From an uncultured Oscillospiraceae bacterium (lineage in GTDB: Bacteria > Bacillota_A > Clostridia > Oscillospirales > Oscillospiraceae), in the NCBI GenBank assembly GCA_900769845.1, contig CAAGIF010000098.1, forward strand, positions 1-21,308: DNA of 21,308 nt, read 5' to 3'. Numbering within the stretch: the first letter of the stretch is position 1; the number at the start of each line of letters is the position of its first letter. The position numbers were made by a program, and so were the translations under genes. Shown here in pieces: positions 1-7,002 of the stretch. Under the pieces are notes generated by a model. That model saw only the letters and a list, made by a program, of their open reading frames with translations, had not been told where the DNA came from and ran no database searches.

Positions 1-152
1 CTGAGGGTCAGGATGTCAAGGTCAAGATCACCGATGTGGACGCTGAGAACAAGCGCATCTCCCTGTCTATCCGCGCTCTGCTGGAAGTTGCTCCCGTTGA
101 GGAAGCTGAAGAGGCTGAGGAAGAAGTCGCTGAGGAAGCTGACGCTGAGTAA
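1..152 (+). CDS. rpsA: C-terminal end of 30S ribosomal protein S1-like protein (partial)
   Basis: The gene enters from the left edge and only its last 49 codons are visible, read from base 3 to the TAA at 150-152. The remnant starts with the end of an S1 (OB-fold) RNA-binding domain, shown by the typical last strand DAENKRISLSIR, and finishes in a highly acidic Ala/Glu tail. Domain end plus acidic tail fits ribosomal protein S1 of Firmicutes, which helps mRNA binding to the 30S subunit. Another S1-domain protein, for example an S1 fusion with IspH as found in some Clostridia, cannot be excluded because the N-terminal part lies outside the window. A strong terminator follows 14 bases after the stop. 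Confidence 0.7.
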   Translation, partial: EGQDVKVKITDVDAENKRISLSIRALLEVAPVEEAEEAEEEVAEEADAE

Positions 153-165
153 TTTCTGAAAATAT

Positions 166-199
166 ACCGGGGCCGAATTTCGACCCCGGTTATTTTTCC
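166..199 (+). terminator. Intrinsic terminator of the S1-like gene
   Basis: The arms ACCGGGG (166-172) and CCCCGGT (184-190) form a GC-rich stem that can extend inward through CGAA/TTCG. It is followed by TATTTTTCC at 191-199. It separates the S1 gene from the Dabb gene. Confidence 0.85.
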
Positions 200-239
200 G
201 TAAGTCTTATATACTCTGATTCATAAATGGAGGTAGTTT

Positions 240-521
240 ATGGTTAAGCATATTGTTCTGTATACGCTGAAAGAGGGTGTGGATAAGGAAGAAGCCGTTA
301 AGCTTATCGGCTCCGTTCTGGAACCCCTGGTTGGTCAGATTCCCGGTCTGCTGCATATGGAGATCCGCCGGGCATTTAAGGGCATGGATTATGCTCTGTA
401 CTCTGAGTTTGAATCCCGGGAGGACCTGGAAAACTATGCTGTGCATCCTCTGCACCAGGAGGCAAAGACCCATTTCTTCCATCTGCTCGACAGCCGCGTT
501 GCTGCAGATTACGAAGTCTAA
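240..521 (+). CDS. Dabb (stress-responsive A/B barrel) domain protein
   Basis: A 93-residue protein that is one complete Dabb domain, a ferredoxin-like dimeric alpha/beta barrel. It shows the family start MVKHIVLYTL, a central strand with GLLHMEIRR, and the end HPLHQEAKTHFF followed by a final strand ending VAADYEV. Dabb proteins occur alone or fused to enzymes, and most bacterial single-domain members have no assigned reaction, so I assign none. The ATG at 240 has GGAGG at 229-233. The gene stands alone between two terminators. I see no convincing promoter in the 40-base gap upstream (a TATACT at 210-215 lacks a -35), so it may depend on read-through or a weak promoter. Confidence 0.85.
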   Translation: MVKHIVLYTLKEGVDKEEAVKLIGSVLEPLVGQIPGLLHMEIRRAFKGMDYALYSEFESREDLENYAVHPLHQEAKTHFFHLLDSRVAADYEV

Positions 522-524
522 AAG

Positions 525-558
525 AAAAGCACCGGATGAAAATCCGGTGCTTTTTTGT
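525..558. terminator. Bidirectional intrinsic terminator
   Basis: The arms AAGCACCGGAT (527-537) and ATCCGGTGCTT (542-552) enclose the loop GAAA. T-runs lie on the right (551-556) and A-runs on the left, so it can end the Dabb gene on the plus strand and the convergent AEC gene, whose stop is at 562, on the minus strand. Confidence 0.9.
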
Positions 559-561
559 TGG

Positions 562-1488
562 TTAGGCAATGGCGGCAATGATACAGAACACCACCAGCGA
601 AGTGATAGTCAGCACCGAGCAGACGCCGGATGCCATGGTAAAATCTTCCTTAGTTTTGCCAAGTCCGGGAGCCAGATAGGATGCAGGCAGAGCGCTGTAC
701 AGAAGGACAGCCCACCGGGTGGCAGCGTCCACATTCGGAATCAGGAACAGACCCGCCTGGATCAGTAGACCAAAGACTGCGAACATCACAAAATGGATGG
801 CAGAAATGGTAAAGATCGGCTTGCGGTTATTTTTATCCAGGGAGAAGTTGTAACCTACACTGAAGATCATAATAGCGCTGACGGGCTGCGCCAGGAAGCC
901 GGTACTGGCGGAAATGATCTGCCCGATACCTACTTGATCCAGGATGTCCCGAATCCCCGTCAGATTCAGCGTCAGACCGATCAGACTCAGAATAAGCAGC
1001 GGGGAAGAAAAGATTTTTTTGACAATGTCCTTGACGGAGGGATTGGATCCCGTGTCGGCAGACAGCAGCGCGATCACCGGATATGCAGTAAAAGCCTGGG
1101 TCAGATCCAGAATGCCCATGCGGTAGGCTTGATCAGCTCCGAAGAGGATCATGAACAGAGGAATGCCCAGCATACCGGTTTCCTGAGCAGCAAACATCAT
1201 GGGAAGATTGTGGTAGGAATGATTGCGTTTGCGGAAGGAGAAGGACCACAAGGTGGAGAGAATCATAAAAGGTACCACCAGAACCATGGTTCCTACTGAC
1301 TCAGCGCCGATGTTTGCGGTCAGGCAGGAATTGAAAATCACACAGGGAAGGCCGAAATTCATAACAAATTGCTGGAGTCCCCGATTTTCGTCAGCGGTAA
1401 GCAACTGCTTTTTACGCGCAAGGATACCCAGGAAGACGGCCACAAAGATTGGCACGATCACTTCAATTGTAGAGAGAATGTTCTGCAT
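562..1488 (-). CDS. AEC family (auxin efflux carrier-type) permease
   Basis: A 308-residue, very hydrophobic protein with roughly ten membrane segments. It has the AEC family layout: an N-terminal VIVPIFVAVFLGILARKK segment, the NFGLPCVIFNS motif in the second helix, and a C-terminal ALPASYLAPGLGK loop before the last helix. AEC permeases are secondary carriers in the inner membrane. Bacterial members move small organic anions such as malate, but the substrate cannot be read from the sequence. The ATG at 1488 has GAGGTAAG about 6 bases upstream. It is a single-gene unit with its own promoter at 1523-1551 and a terminator shared with the convergent Dabb gene. Confidence 0.88.
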   Translation of the reverse strand: MQNILSTIEVIVPIFVAVFLGILARKKQLLTADENRGLQQFVMNFGLPCVIFNSCLTANIGAESVGTMVLVVPFMILSTLWSFSFRKRNHSYHNLPMMFAAQETGMLGIPLFMILFGADQAYRMGILDLTQAFTAYPVIALLSADTGSNPSVKDIVKKIFSSPLLILSLIGLTLNLTGIRDILDQVGIGQIISASTGFLAQPVSAIMIFSVGYNFSLDKNNRKPIFTISAIHFVMFAVFGLLIQAGLFLIPNVDAATRWAVLLYSALPASYLAPGLGKTKEDFTMASGVCSVLTITSLVVFCIIAAIA

Positions 1489-1522
1489 AGAATCTTACCT
1501 CATTCGTATGGAAATCATGTGT

Positions 1523-1551
1523 ACTGTATCATATGATGATGCTGATTGCAA
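1523..1551 (-). promoter_or_regulatory. Sigma-A-like promoter of the AEC permease gene
   Basis: On the minus strand, TTGCAA (1546-1551) and TACAGT (1523-1528) are spaced by 17 bases, and TG one base before the -10 gives an extended -10. The gene starts 35 bases downstream. Confidence 0.6.
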
Positions 1552-1562
1552 TCCTAAAATGA

Positions 1563-1595
1563 AAAGCTGCCGTGGGTAAAATCCCGCGGCAGCTT
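1563..1595 (-). terminator. Terminator of the tmk-mltG-U32 operon
   Basis: On the minus strand the arms AAGCTGCCGCGGG and CCCACGGCAGCTT form a long stem with one mismatch, and TTCATTTT follows. It begins about 11 bases after the U32 gene stop, and the AEC promoter lies just beyond it. Confidence 0.85.
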
Positions 1596-1605
1596 GATTA
1601 TGTGT

Positions 1606-2823
1606 TTATTTGGCGGAAAGATCCACGCTTCTGCGGATTATGGAGTGTGCAGGAACTTGCCTGGGCAGCTGCATGGTGAAGCGCATCTGGGGCGTCCTGG
1701 CTTCCTCTAGGGCGTTTCCGTCTGCATCATGCAGATTGCCGGCCAGGATGGGGAAGGGCCGCAGATCGGGGCCTACGACCTCCAGTTCATCCCCTGCACG
1801 GAACTTGTTGTTCAGACTGCAAAGAGCGACACCGTTTTCATTACAGGATTCTACCTTGGCTACAATTTGCCATTCCCGGATATACCGGGAATTCTCCGTA
1901 TACTGTCCGGGCTCGCCGTAATAGAAGCCGGTGGAATAGATCCGATGGGATACATGATCCACCTCGTCCCGCCAAATTTGGTCCACAGGTCTTCCGGCTT
2001 CCAGATCATCGATTACATGTCGGTATGCCCCGGTGACGATGGCAGCGTAATAGGCGGATTTTGCTCTGCCCTCGATCTTGATGCAATCAATACCTGCGTC
2101 CATCAGATCCTGCAGGTGGTCAATGGTACACATATCCCGGGAATTGAGGATATAGGTGCCCTTTTCGTCCTCGTATACGGGGAAATACTCTCCGGGACGC
2201 TTTTCTTCCATTAGCGCGTATTGGTAGCGGCAGGGCTGGGCGCAGGCGCCCCGGTTGGAATCCCGCCCGGTCATATAGTTGCTGAGCAGACATCTGCCGG
2301 AATAGCTGACACACATGGCGCCGTGACCGAAGGTTTCAATTTCCAGCCTGGGGTCCACTTTTTTGCGGATCTCCGCGATCTCCTTCAAGCTCAGCTCCCG
2401 GGCCAGAACCACACGCTGGGCTCCGAGATCAAACCAGCTCTGCGCGCATTGATAATTGGCGATGGATTGCTGGGTGGAAATATGCCGCTGACAGTGGGGA
2501 GCATACTTTCCTGCCAGCATAAAGGCACCCAAATCGGCTACGATCAGCGCGTCCACACCGGCGGCATCCAACTGCTCCAGATAAGCCGGGAGTTCAGCCA
2601 TTTCCTCGTTGCGGGGCATGGTGTTGACTGTTACATGGACCTTGACATCGTGATCATGGGCGTATTTGACAGCAATGGGCAATTCCTCGGGGGTGAAATT
2701 TCCTGCAAAGGAACGCATGCCAAAGCTTGTGCCGGCCAGATACACAGCATCCGCACCGTAAAGAACGGACATTTTCAGCCGTTCCATATCTCCGGCAGGA
2801 CTAAGCAATTCCAGTTTTCCCAT
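1606..2823 (-). CDS. trhP: Peptidase U32 family protein, TrhP-like tRNA hydroxylation factor
   Basis: A 405-residue U32 protein. The N-terminal TIM-barrel part opens with LELLSPAGD and GADAVYLAG. The U32 signature ETFGHGAMCVSYSGRC lies around residues 163-178 and is followed by the cysteine pair in RGACAQPCRY (194 and 198), which suggests an iron-sulfur site. Despite the family name, the E. coli (YegQ/TrhP) and B. subtilis (YrrN, YrrO) members act in prephenate-dependent formation of 5-hydroxyuridine at tRNA position 34. The length matches the YrrO-type member. The ATG overlaps the mltG stop by one base (TGATG), so translation is probably coupled. In B. subtilis, mltG (yrrL), trmR, trhP1 and trhP2 form the same neighbourhood. 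Here the methyltransferase trmR and a second U32 gene are absent from this operon. RlhA-type 23S rRNA hydroxylation is the main alternative. Confidence 0.85.
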   Translation of the reverse strand: MGKLELLSPAGDMERLKMSVLYGADAVYLAGTSFGMRSFAGNFTPEELPIAVKYAHDHDVKVHVTVNTMPRNEEMAELPAYLEQLDAAGVDALIVADLGAFMLAGKYAPHCQRHISTQQSIANYQCAQSWFDLGAQRVVLARELSLKEIAEIRKKVDPRLEIETFGHGAMCVSYSGRCLLSNYMTGRDSNRGACAQPCRYQYALMEEKRPGEYFPVYEDEKGTYILNSRDMCTIDHLQDLMDAGIDCIKIEGRAKSAYYAAIVTGAYRHVIDDLEAGRPVDQIWRDEVDHVSHRIYSTGFYYGEPGQYTENSRYIREWQIVAKVESCNENGVALCSLNNKFRAGDELEVVGPDLRPFPILAGNLHDADGNALEEARTPQMRFTMQLPRQVPAHSIIRRSVDLSAK

Positions 2824-4346
2824 CAGGATTCACCTCTGAATTTTGCCACCCATTCCTGATGTTCTTCATAGGTCTTAGAGAACTGATGGACCCCGGATTC
2901 CGGATTCAGAACATAGTAATAATAGCCTGTGGCTTCCGGATTCAGCGCAGCTTTGATACTGGCAAGACCGGGATTGGCGATGGGACCGGGGGTAAGACCG
3001 GTATTGACATATGTGTTGTAGGGATGATCGTAGGTCATATCCTCGGCGGTCAAATCGGTTTTTCCATCCAAAGCGTAGATTACAGAGGCGTCGATATTCA
3101 GGAATCGGGGATTGGTGCCCCAGCTGAAGAGTCTGTTATAGATAACGGAAGCAATTCGGGGGCTTTCGTCATTGCTGCTGGTTTCCTTTTCAATCAGGGA
3201 TGCTACAGTAATCACATCGGCAACGGTGAACTGATTTTCAGCAATGAATTCTTCGGTACTGCCGTTGGCGCGCATTTTTTCCGTCAGATTCGCGTTCAGC
3301 GCATCTACCTGGCTGCGAAGCTCTTCAGAGAACCGGTACTCGAAGGTGTCCAGAAGCTTCTGCAGGACTTCCTTGGGAGTGCTATTTTCATAGAAATCAT
3401 AGGTATCCGGGAACAGATAACCCTCCAGACAGTACTTATCACCCCGCTGGACATTCTCCAGGAACCAGTAATCCTTAAGCTCGCCGTTTGCTGCCCATTC
3501 TTCCAGAGCCGCCGCACTGCAGATACCCTTATCTTCCAGCCGGGCAAAGATCTGCCGGCAGGTAAAACCTTCAGGGATCACCACATCCTCCACAATCGCC
3601 CGGTTGCCCCGGGTGGACATGGCGTTAACCAGCGCGTGGTAATCGTAGACCGTACTCAGGGTGAAGGTTCCGGTGATCAGTTTGTCCTCTGCGTCGGTGA
3701 GGTCGGCGTAAAAAGAGAACAGTTCCGGATAGCGGATCAACCCTGCATTGTACAGCTTGTTGGTGATGGACTCCATGGTATCCGAGGCGGTAATGGAAAC
3801 GGTAACATCCTTAGGCTCTCTGCCGAATGCCAGAACATCTGCTGCGCAGACCCACAGTACCCGACCGAGAGAAACACCGATGGCCAGAATGACCAGCAGC
3901 CAGATAATCGAGGCGAGAAGCTGAGGAATTCCCCACAAACCTGCGCCTTTTTTCTTTTTAGGACGGCCCTTCCGGGTGGGATGCTCCTGCTTACGGGATT
4001 GTTTCTTTGCATTCTTCATGGTAAACATCTCTTCGAATTCTTCGTCATCGTCAAATTCGTCTTCATATTCGAAATCCGGTTCGGAAAGTGCAATATAGCC
4101 GTCATCCGGTATTTCTCCGTTTTCAATACCTTCTTCGTCAGCATAAATATCTTCATCCGCCGCCAAGTCCTCAAGGGGCAGCAGTTCCTCCTGGAACAAA
4201 GGATCCGGAAGAATTACGGTATCGTCATTTATTGGATTCGGTTCCATGGGAAGAATATACTCCAGAACTTCATCGGACGACAGTTCCTCCATAAAGAATT
4301 CATCCTCACGGGATTGAGAATCCTTTGACATATTGGGCTCGTTCAT
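2823..4346 (-). CDS. mltG: Endolytic murein transglycosylase MltG (YceG-like)
   Basis: A 507-residue protein. Residues 12-107 are extremely acidic, residues 111-133 are basic (RKGRPKKKKG), one membrane helix spans about 140-165, and the rest is the extracytoplasmic YceG/MltG domain. The catalytic glutamate is E386 in VASLIEKETSS, matching the family's VEKET motif; LEGYLFPDTY and GLTPGPIANPG are further signatures. MltG cuts nascent glycan strands and sets their length. The acidic cytoplasmic extension is unlike E. coli MltG and makes this protein longer than most. The ATG at 4346 has AGGAGG 7 bases upstream; a second Met at codon 6 lacks such a site. It lies 14 bases after the DJ-1 gene stop and overlaps the U32 gene. 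Confidence 0.93.
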   Translation of the reverse strand: MNEPNMSKDSQSREDEFFMEELSSDEVLEYILPMEPNPINDDTVILPDPLFQEELLPLEDLAADEDIYADEEGIENGEIPDDGYIALSEPDFEYEDEFDDDEEFEEMFTMKNAKKQSRKQEHPTRKGRPKKKKGAGLWGIPQLLASIIWLLVILAIGVSLGRVLWVCAADVLAFGREPKDVTVSITASDTMESITNKLYNAGLIRYPELFSFYADLTDAEDKLITGTFTLSTVYDYHALVNAMSTRGNRAIVEDVVIPEGFTCRQIFARLEDKGICSAAALEEWAANGELKDYWFLENVQRGDKYCLEGYLFPDTYDFYENSTPKEVLQKLLDTFEYRFSEELRSQVDALNANLTEKMRANGSTEEFIAENQFTVADVITVASLIEKETSSNDESPRIASVIYNRLFSWGTNPRFLNIDASVIYALDGKTDLTAEDMTYDHPYNTYVNTGLTPGPIANPGLASIKAALNPEATGYYYYVLNPESGVHQFSKTYEEHQEWVAKFRGES

Positions 4347-4360
4347 TCTCCAACCTCCTG

Positions 4361-4903
4361 TTAGCGGATCACGATCTGTTTGACAATGGCTTCGGCGGCA
4401 GAGGGGCCTTTTAAAGCTTCGATCAGCTTCAGACCAAAGGGAATGGCGCAGCCTGCGGAAGCGCCGGTGATGATCCGTCCGTCCCGGACAGCGGCTGCGT
4501 TGGGGATCATAACAGCATTGCCCATATCTTCTTCACAACCGGGATAGCAGGTGGCATTTTTGCCCTCGGTGATTCCCAGTTGCGCCAGAATTGTGGGGGC
4601 TGCACAGATGGCGGCAACAAATTTGCCGTTATCGGCGGCAAAACGAATGGCATCCATGGCTTCCTTACAGCTGCGGATAGACGCGACGCCGCCCAGTCCG
4701 CCGGGCAGAATGATCATTTCCAGATTGGTAAGGTCCATTTCTGCAATCTCAATGTCGGCTTCGATGCCGATTCCATGACTACCGGTGACGATCCTGCCGT
4801 TCAGGCCAACGGTCAGCGCCTCAATTCCGGCGCGGCGGAGCAGATCCAGGGGAGCGATTGCCTCTGTTTCTTCAAAACCGGTTCCCAAAAGCATGTATAC
4901 CAT
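4361..4903 (-). CDS. DJ-1/PfpI family protein
   Basis: A 180-residue single-domain protein of the DJ-1/ThiJ/PfpI superfamily. The nucleophile elbow is AAICAAPTIL with Cys100, and the partner glutamate is E14 in GFEETEA, both aligning with human DJ-1 Cys106 and Glu18. LPGGLGG precedes the nucleophile as in the family. Members are reported as glyoxalase or deglycase-type enzymes, chaperones or redox sensors, and the sequence does not decide between these. The ATG at 4903 has GGAGG inside the last codons of tmk. An upstream in-frame TTG at 4921 would place the start before that ribosome site, so it is unlikely. It is the second gene of the tmk operon, starting 2 bases after the tmk stop. Confidence 0.88.
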   Translation of the reverse strand: MVYMLLGTGFEETEAIAPLDLLRRAGIEALTVGLNGRIVTGSHGIGIEADIEIAEMDLTNLEMIILPGGLGGVASIRSCKEAMDAIRFAADNGKFVAAICAAPTILAQLGITEGKNATCYPGCEEDMGNAVMIPNAAAVRDGRIITGASAGCAIPFGLKLIEALKGPSAAEAIVKQIVIR

Positions 4904-4905
4904 AG

Positions 4906-5574
4906 TTAGCCCTCCAGACAAGTCATTACATGACGGTAGATTTCTTCGTGAATGTCTTCGATGGTACGCATTTTACTGTCCCGGACACACTCGATAACCG
5001 TCCAGTTATAAAACTTCGCGGCAGCCTTACCGATCCGGCGGCAGGTGGCAAGATAGTTCAGATCCTTTTCGTGGATGTCGGCGCTGGTATTGGTGGCAGC
5101 CTCCCGGGAGCGCATCATTTTCTCGGTAAAATCCGTGGGAACATCCAGATAGATGGTCAGGTCGGGGCGGGGGAGACCCAGCTTATCATACTCAAATTCA
5201 TAGAGCCATTTTAGAAACTCTCCCTGCTTCTCTTCCGGCTCCTTGGAGGTCTGGTGTACTGCGTTGGAGGTGGTATACCGATCAGAAAGCACCAGACCAC
5301 CATTTTCGTACCACTGTCCCCAAACCTTCTTGTAGGATGCGTAACGGTCCACAGCATAGAATGCGGACGCTGCATAGGCATTGACATCAGAAGGGTTGCT
5401 TCCAAATTCTCCGCCAAGATACATCCGAATCAGCGCGGAACTATCTTCTTTATACTGGGGAAAGACCAGCTTTTGGAACTGACGGCCTTCCTTTGCAACC
5501 CGCTCTGTCAGAAGACGGAATTGGGTGGACTTTCCGGAGCCGTCAGTACCTTCAATTACGATTAGTTTGCCCAT
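4906..5574 (-). CDS. tmk: Thymidylate kinase (dTMP kinase)
   Basis: A 222-residue P-loop kinase that phosphorylates dTMP to dTDP for DNA synthesis. It starts with strand GKLIVIEG, followed by the P-loop GTDGSGKST at residues 9-17, the DRY motif in LSDRYTTSNAVHQ, and a lid region with paired arginines (MMRSRE). The usual SxAYQ after DRY is changed to SNAVHQ, so this is a slightly divergent clostridial type. I chose the ATG at 5574 because GAGGAGG lies 8-9 bases upstream and the P-loop then falls at the normal distance. An ATG at 5643 would add 23 residues without a ribosome site. It is the first gene of a four-gene operon, probably driven by the promoter at 5667-5695. Confidence 0.88.
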   Translation of the reverse strand: MGKLIVIEGTDGSGKSTQFRLLTERVAKEGRQFQKLVFPQYKEDSSALIRMYLGGEFGSNPSDVNAYAASAFYAVDRYASYKKVWGQWYENGGLVLSDRYTTSNAVHQTSKEPEEKQGEFLKWLYEFEYDKLGLPRPDLTIYLDVPTDFTEKMMRSREAATNTSADIHEKDLNYLATCRRIGKAAAKFYNWTVIECVRDSKMRTIEDIHEEIYRHVMTCLEG

Positions 5575-5651
5575 AAGTAAAGCCTCCTCTCCCTGTTTGC
5601 CAGGGAGCGTGTCTGGAATTTTGAGGAAATTCCCAAACCGCATAATTTCTC

Positions 5652-5681
5652 ATAATATGATACCTTATCATACCATATTAT
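5652..5681. repeat. Nested inverted repeats over the tmk -10 region
   Basis: The outer arms ATAATATG (5652-5659) and CATATTAT (5674-5681) are perfect. An inner pair ATGATA (5657-5662) and TATCAT (5666-5671) is separated by CCT. The repeats cover the -10 of the minus-strand tmk promoter, so they could be an operator, but AT-rich promoter sequence makes chance palindromes fairly likely. Confidence 0.4.
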
Positions 5682-5695
5682 TCTCCGTTTGTCCA
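5667..5695 (-). promoter_or_regulatory. Sigma-A-like promoter of the tmk operon
   Basis: On the minus strand, TGGACA (5690-5695) and TATGAT (5667-5672) are spaced by 17 bases, with TGG directly before the -10. It lies about 93 bases upstream of the tmk ATG. Confidence 0.7.
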
Positions 5696-5744
5696 CCGCC
5701 AGACGGGGTTGAAATCTTAATTTTCTGTTACGGCGGAAAGATGG

Positions 5745-5773
5745 TTGCACTTTCCCGGAAAAACTGTTAGAAT
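5745..5773 (+). promoter_or_regulatory. Sigma-A-like promoter of the DEAD-box helicase gene
   Basis: TTGCAC (5745-5750) and TAGAAT (5768-5773) are spaced by 17 bases. The implied leader is about 30 bases, short for a DEAD-box helicase of the cold-shock type. Confidence 0.7.
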
Positions 5774-5811
5774 ACACAGTAGTATTGTATCAAAACAAAG
5801 GACAGAGAAAA

Positions 5812-7002
5812 ATGGATAAAAATGATTTTACCTTCCAGGACCTTGGCCTCAGCGAAGCCATGCTCAAGGCCCTGGAGCAAAAGGGATACGGATATCCCAC
5901 CACAATCCAGGCTCAGGCCATTCCCCACTTTATGCAGTGGAAAGATGTGATCGCCAAGGCCCCCACCGGTACAGGCAAGACCTTTGCATTCGGCATTCCC
6001 ATGATCGAGCATATCGACGCGGATTCCGAAGCGGTGCAGGGTCTGATCCTGGCCCCTACCCGGGAACTGGCTATTCAGATTGGTGACGAGCTCCGGGGGC
6101 TACTGACCTATTATCAGGGCATCCGTGTTGCTGTGCTTTACGGCGGCGCAGGTATTGGCGGCCAGATCAAGCAGCTGGAGCGTAAGCCCCAGATCGTTGT
6201 GGCCACCCCCGGCCGTCTGATGGACCATTATAACCGCAAGACCATCCGGCTGGACAAAATTCAGACGGTTGTGCTGGATGAAGCAGACCGGATGCTGGAT
6301 ATGGGCTTTTTTAAGGATGTGACCCGGATCATTGAAAAGGTTAAGAACCGGAAAAACCTGGGCCTGTTCTCCGCGACGATCTCCCAGGAGGTTATGACAG
6401 TTTCCTGGATGTATCAGCGGGACGAGGTGGAAATCACAGTAGAGCCCAAGAAGGAAGACCGCCCGGATATCGACCAGTTCTGCATGACCGTAACGCCTCT
6501 GGAAAAGGCGGAAACCACATTGCGGCTGATCCGCAGCCAGGGCTATGAGCGGGTAATGATCTTCTGCAATACCAAGCACATGTGCCAGCGCTTGTGCGAT
6601 GATTTTCAGCGGGCAGGGTTGGATTGCGCTTGCATTCACGGCGATATCAAGCAGAGTCTGCGGGAAAAGGCCATGCAGCGCTATCGTGACGGCAAGCTCC
6701 AGGTACTGATTGCTACGGATGTTGCCTCCCGGGGTATCGATGTGGATGATGTGGATTGTGTGATCAACTTTGATGTTCCTGAGGAGAATGAGTACTATGT
6801 CCACCGGATCGGCCGGACGGGCCGGGCCAAGCGGAAGGGAATCGCCTGGTCTATTATCGGTAATTTCCCGGAGAAGGCAAAGCTGGATGAAATTGCAAAG
6901 TATTCCAATTATTCCATTCGTCCCATGGTACTGTCTGCGGAGGGTATGCTGACGGATGAGCTGATCAAGCCTGCGGCTCCCGTGAAAAGGAGATTCCGTT
7001 GA
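5812..7002 (+). CDS. DEAD-box ATP-dependent RNA helicase, short form
   Basis: A 396-residue protein consisting of only the two RecA-like helicase domains. Visible motifs are the Q motif region (FTFQDLGL ... YPTTIQAQAIP), motif I APTGTGKT at 50-57, Ia PTRELA at 82-87, DEAD at 146-149, SAT at 177-179, IFCNT, VASRGID and HRIGRTGR. DEAD-box helicases unwind short RNA duplexes using ATP, in ribosome assembly, RNA decay or cold adaptation. The C-terminal RNA-binding tail of CshA/DeaD/DbpA types is missing, so a specific orthologue cannot be named. The ATG at 5812 is preceded by AAAGGACAGAG, a moderate ribosome site. A TTG 27 bases upstream lies within the probable leader. Its stop overlaps the start of the dprA-like gene. 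Confidence 0.92.
   Translation: MDKNDFTFQDLGLSEAMLKALEQKGYGYPTTIQAQAIPHFMQWKDVIAKAPTGTGKTFAFGIPMIEHIDADSEAVQGLILAPTRELAIQIGDELRGLLTYYQGIRVAVLYGGAGIGGQIKQLERKPQIVVATPGRLMDHYNRKTIRLDKIQTVVLDEADRMLDMGFFKDVTRIIEKVKNRKNLGLFSATISQEVMTVSWMYQRDEVEITVEPKKEDRPDIDQFCMTVTPLEKAETTLRLIRSQGYERVMIFCNTKHMCQRLCDDFQRAGLDCACIHGDIKQSLREKAMQRYRDGKLQVLIATDVASRGIDVDDVDCVINFDVPEENEYYVHRIGRTGRAKRKGIAWSIIGNFPEKAKLDEIAKYSNYSIRPMVLSAEGMLTDELIKPAAPVKRRFR

Noticed and set aside
2859..4328. A 489-codon open frame on the plus strand opposite mltG
   Set aside because: It is antisense to a gene with all MltG motifs, has no ribosome site, and its composition is that of a shadow frame.
4904..4921. Longer start (TTG at 4921) for the DJ-1 gene
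   Set aside because: The GGAGG ribosome site lies after this codon, and the ATG at 4903 fits the family start.
5575..5643. 23-residue N-terminal extension of thymidylate kinase
   Set aside because: No ribosome site precedes the ATG at 5643, while GAGGAGG precedes 5574 and thymidylate kinases start just before the P-loop.
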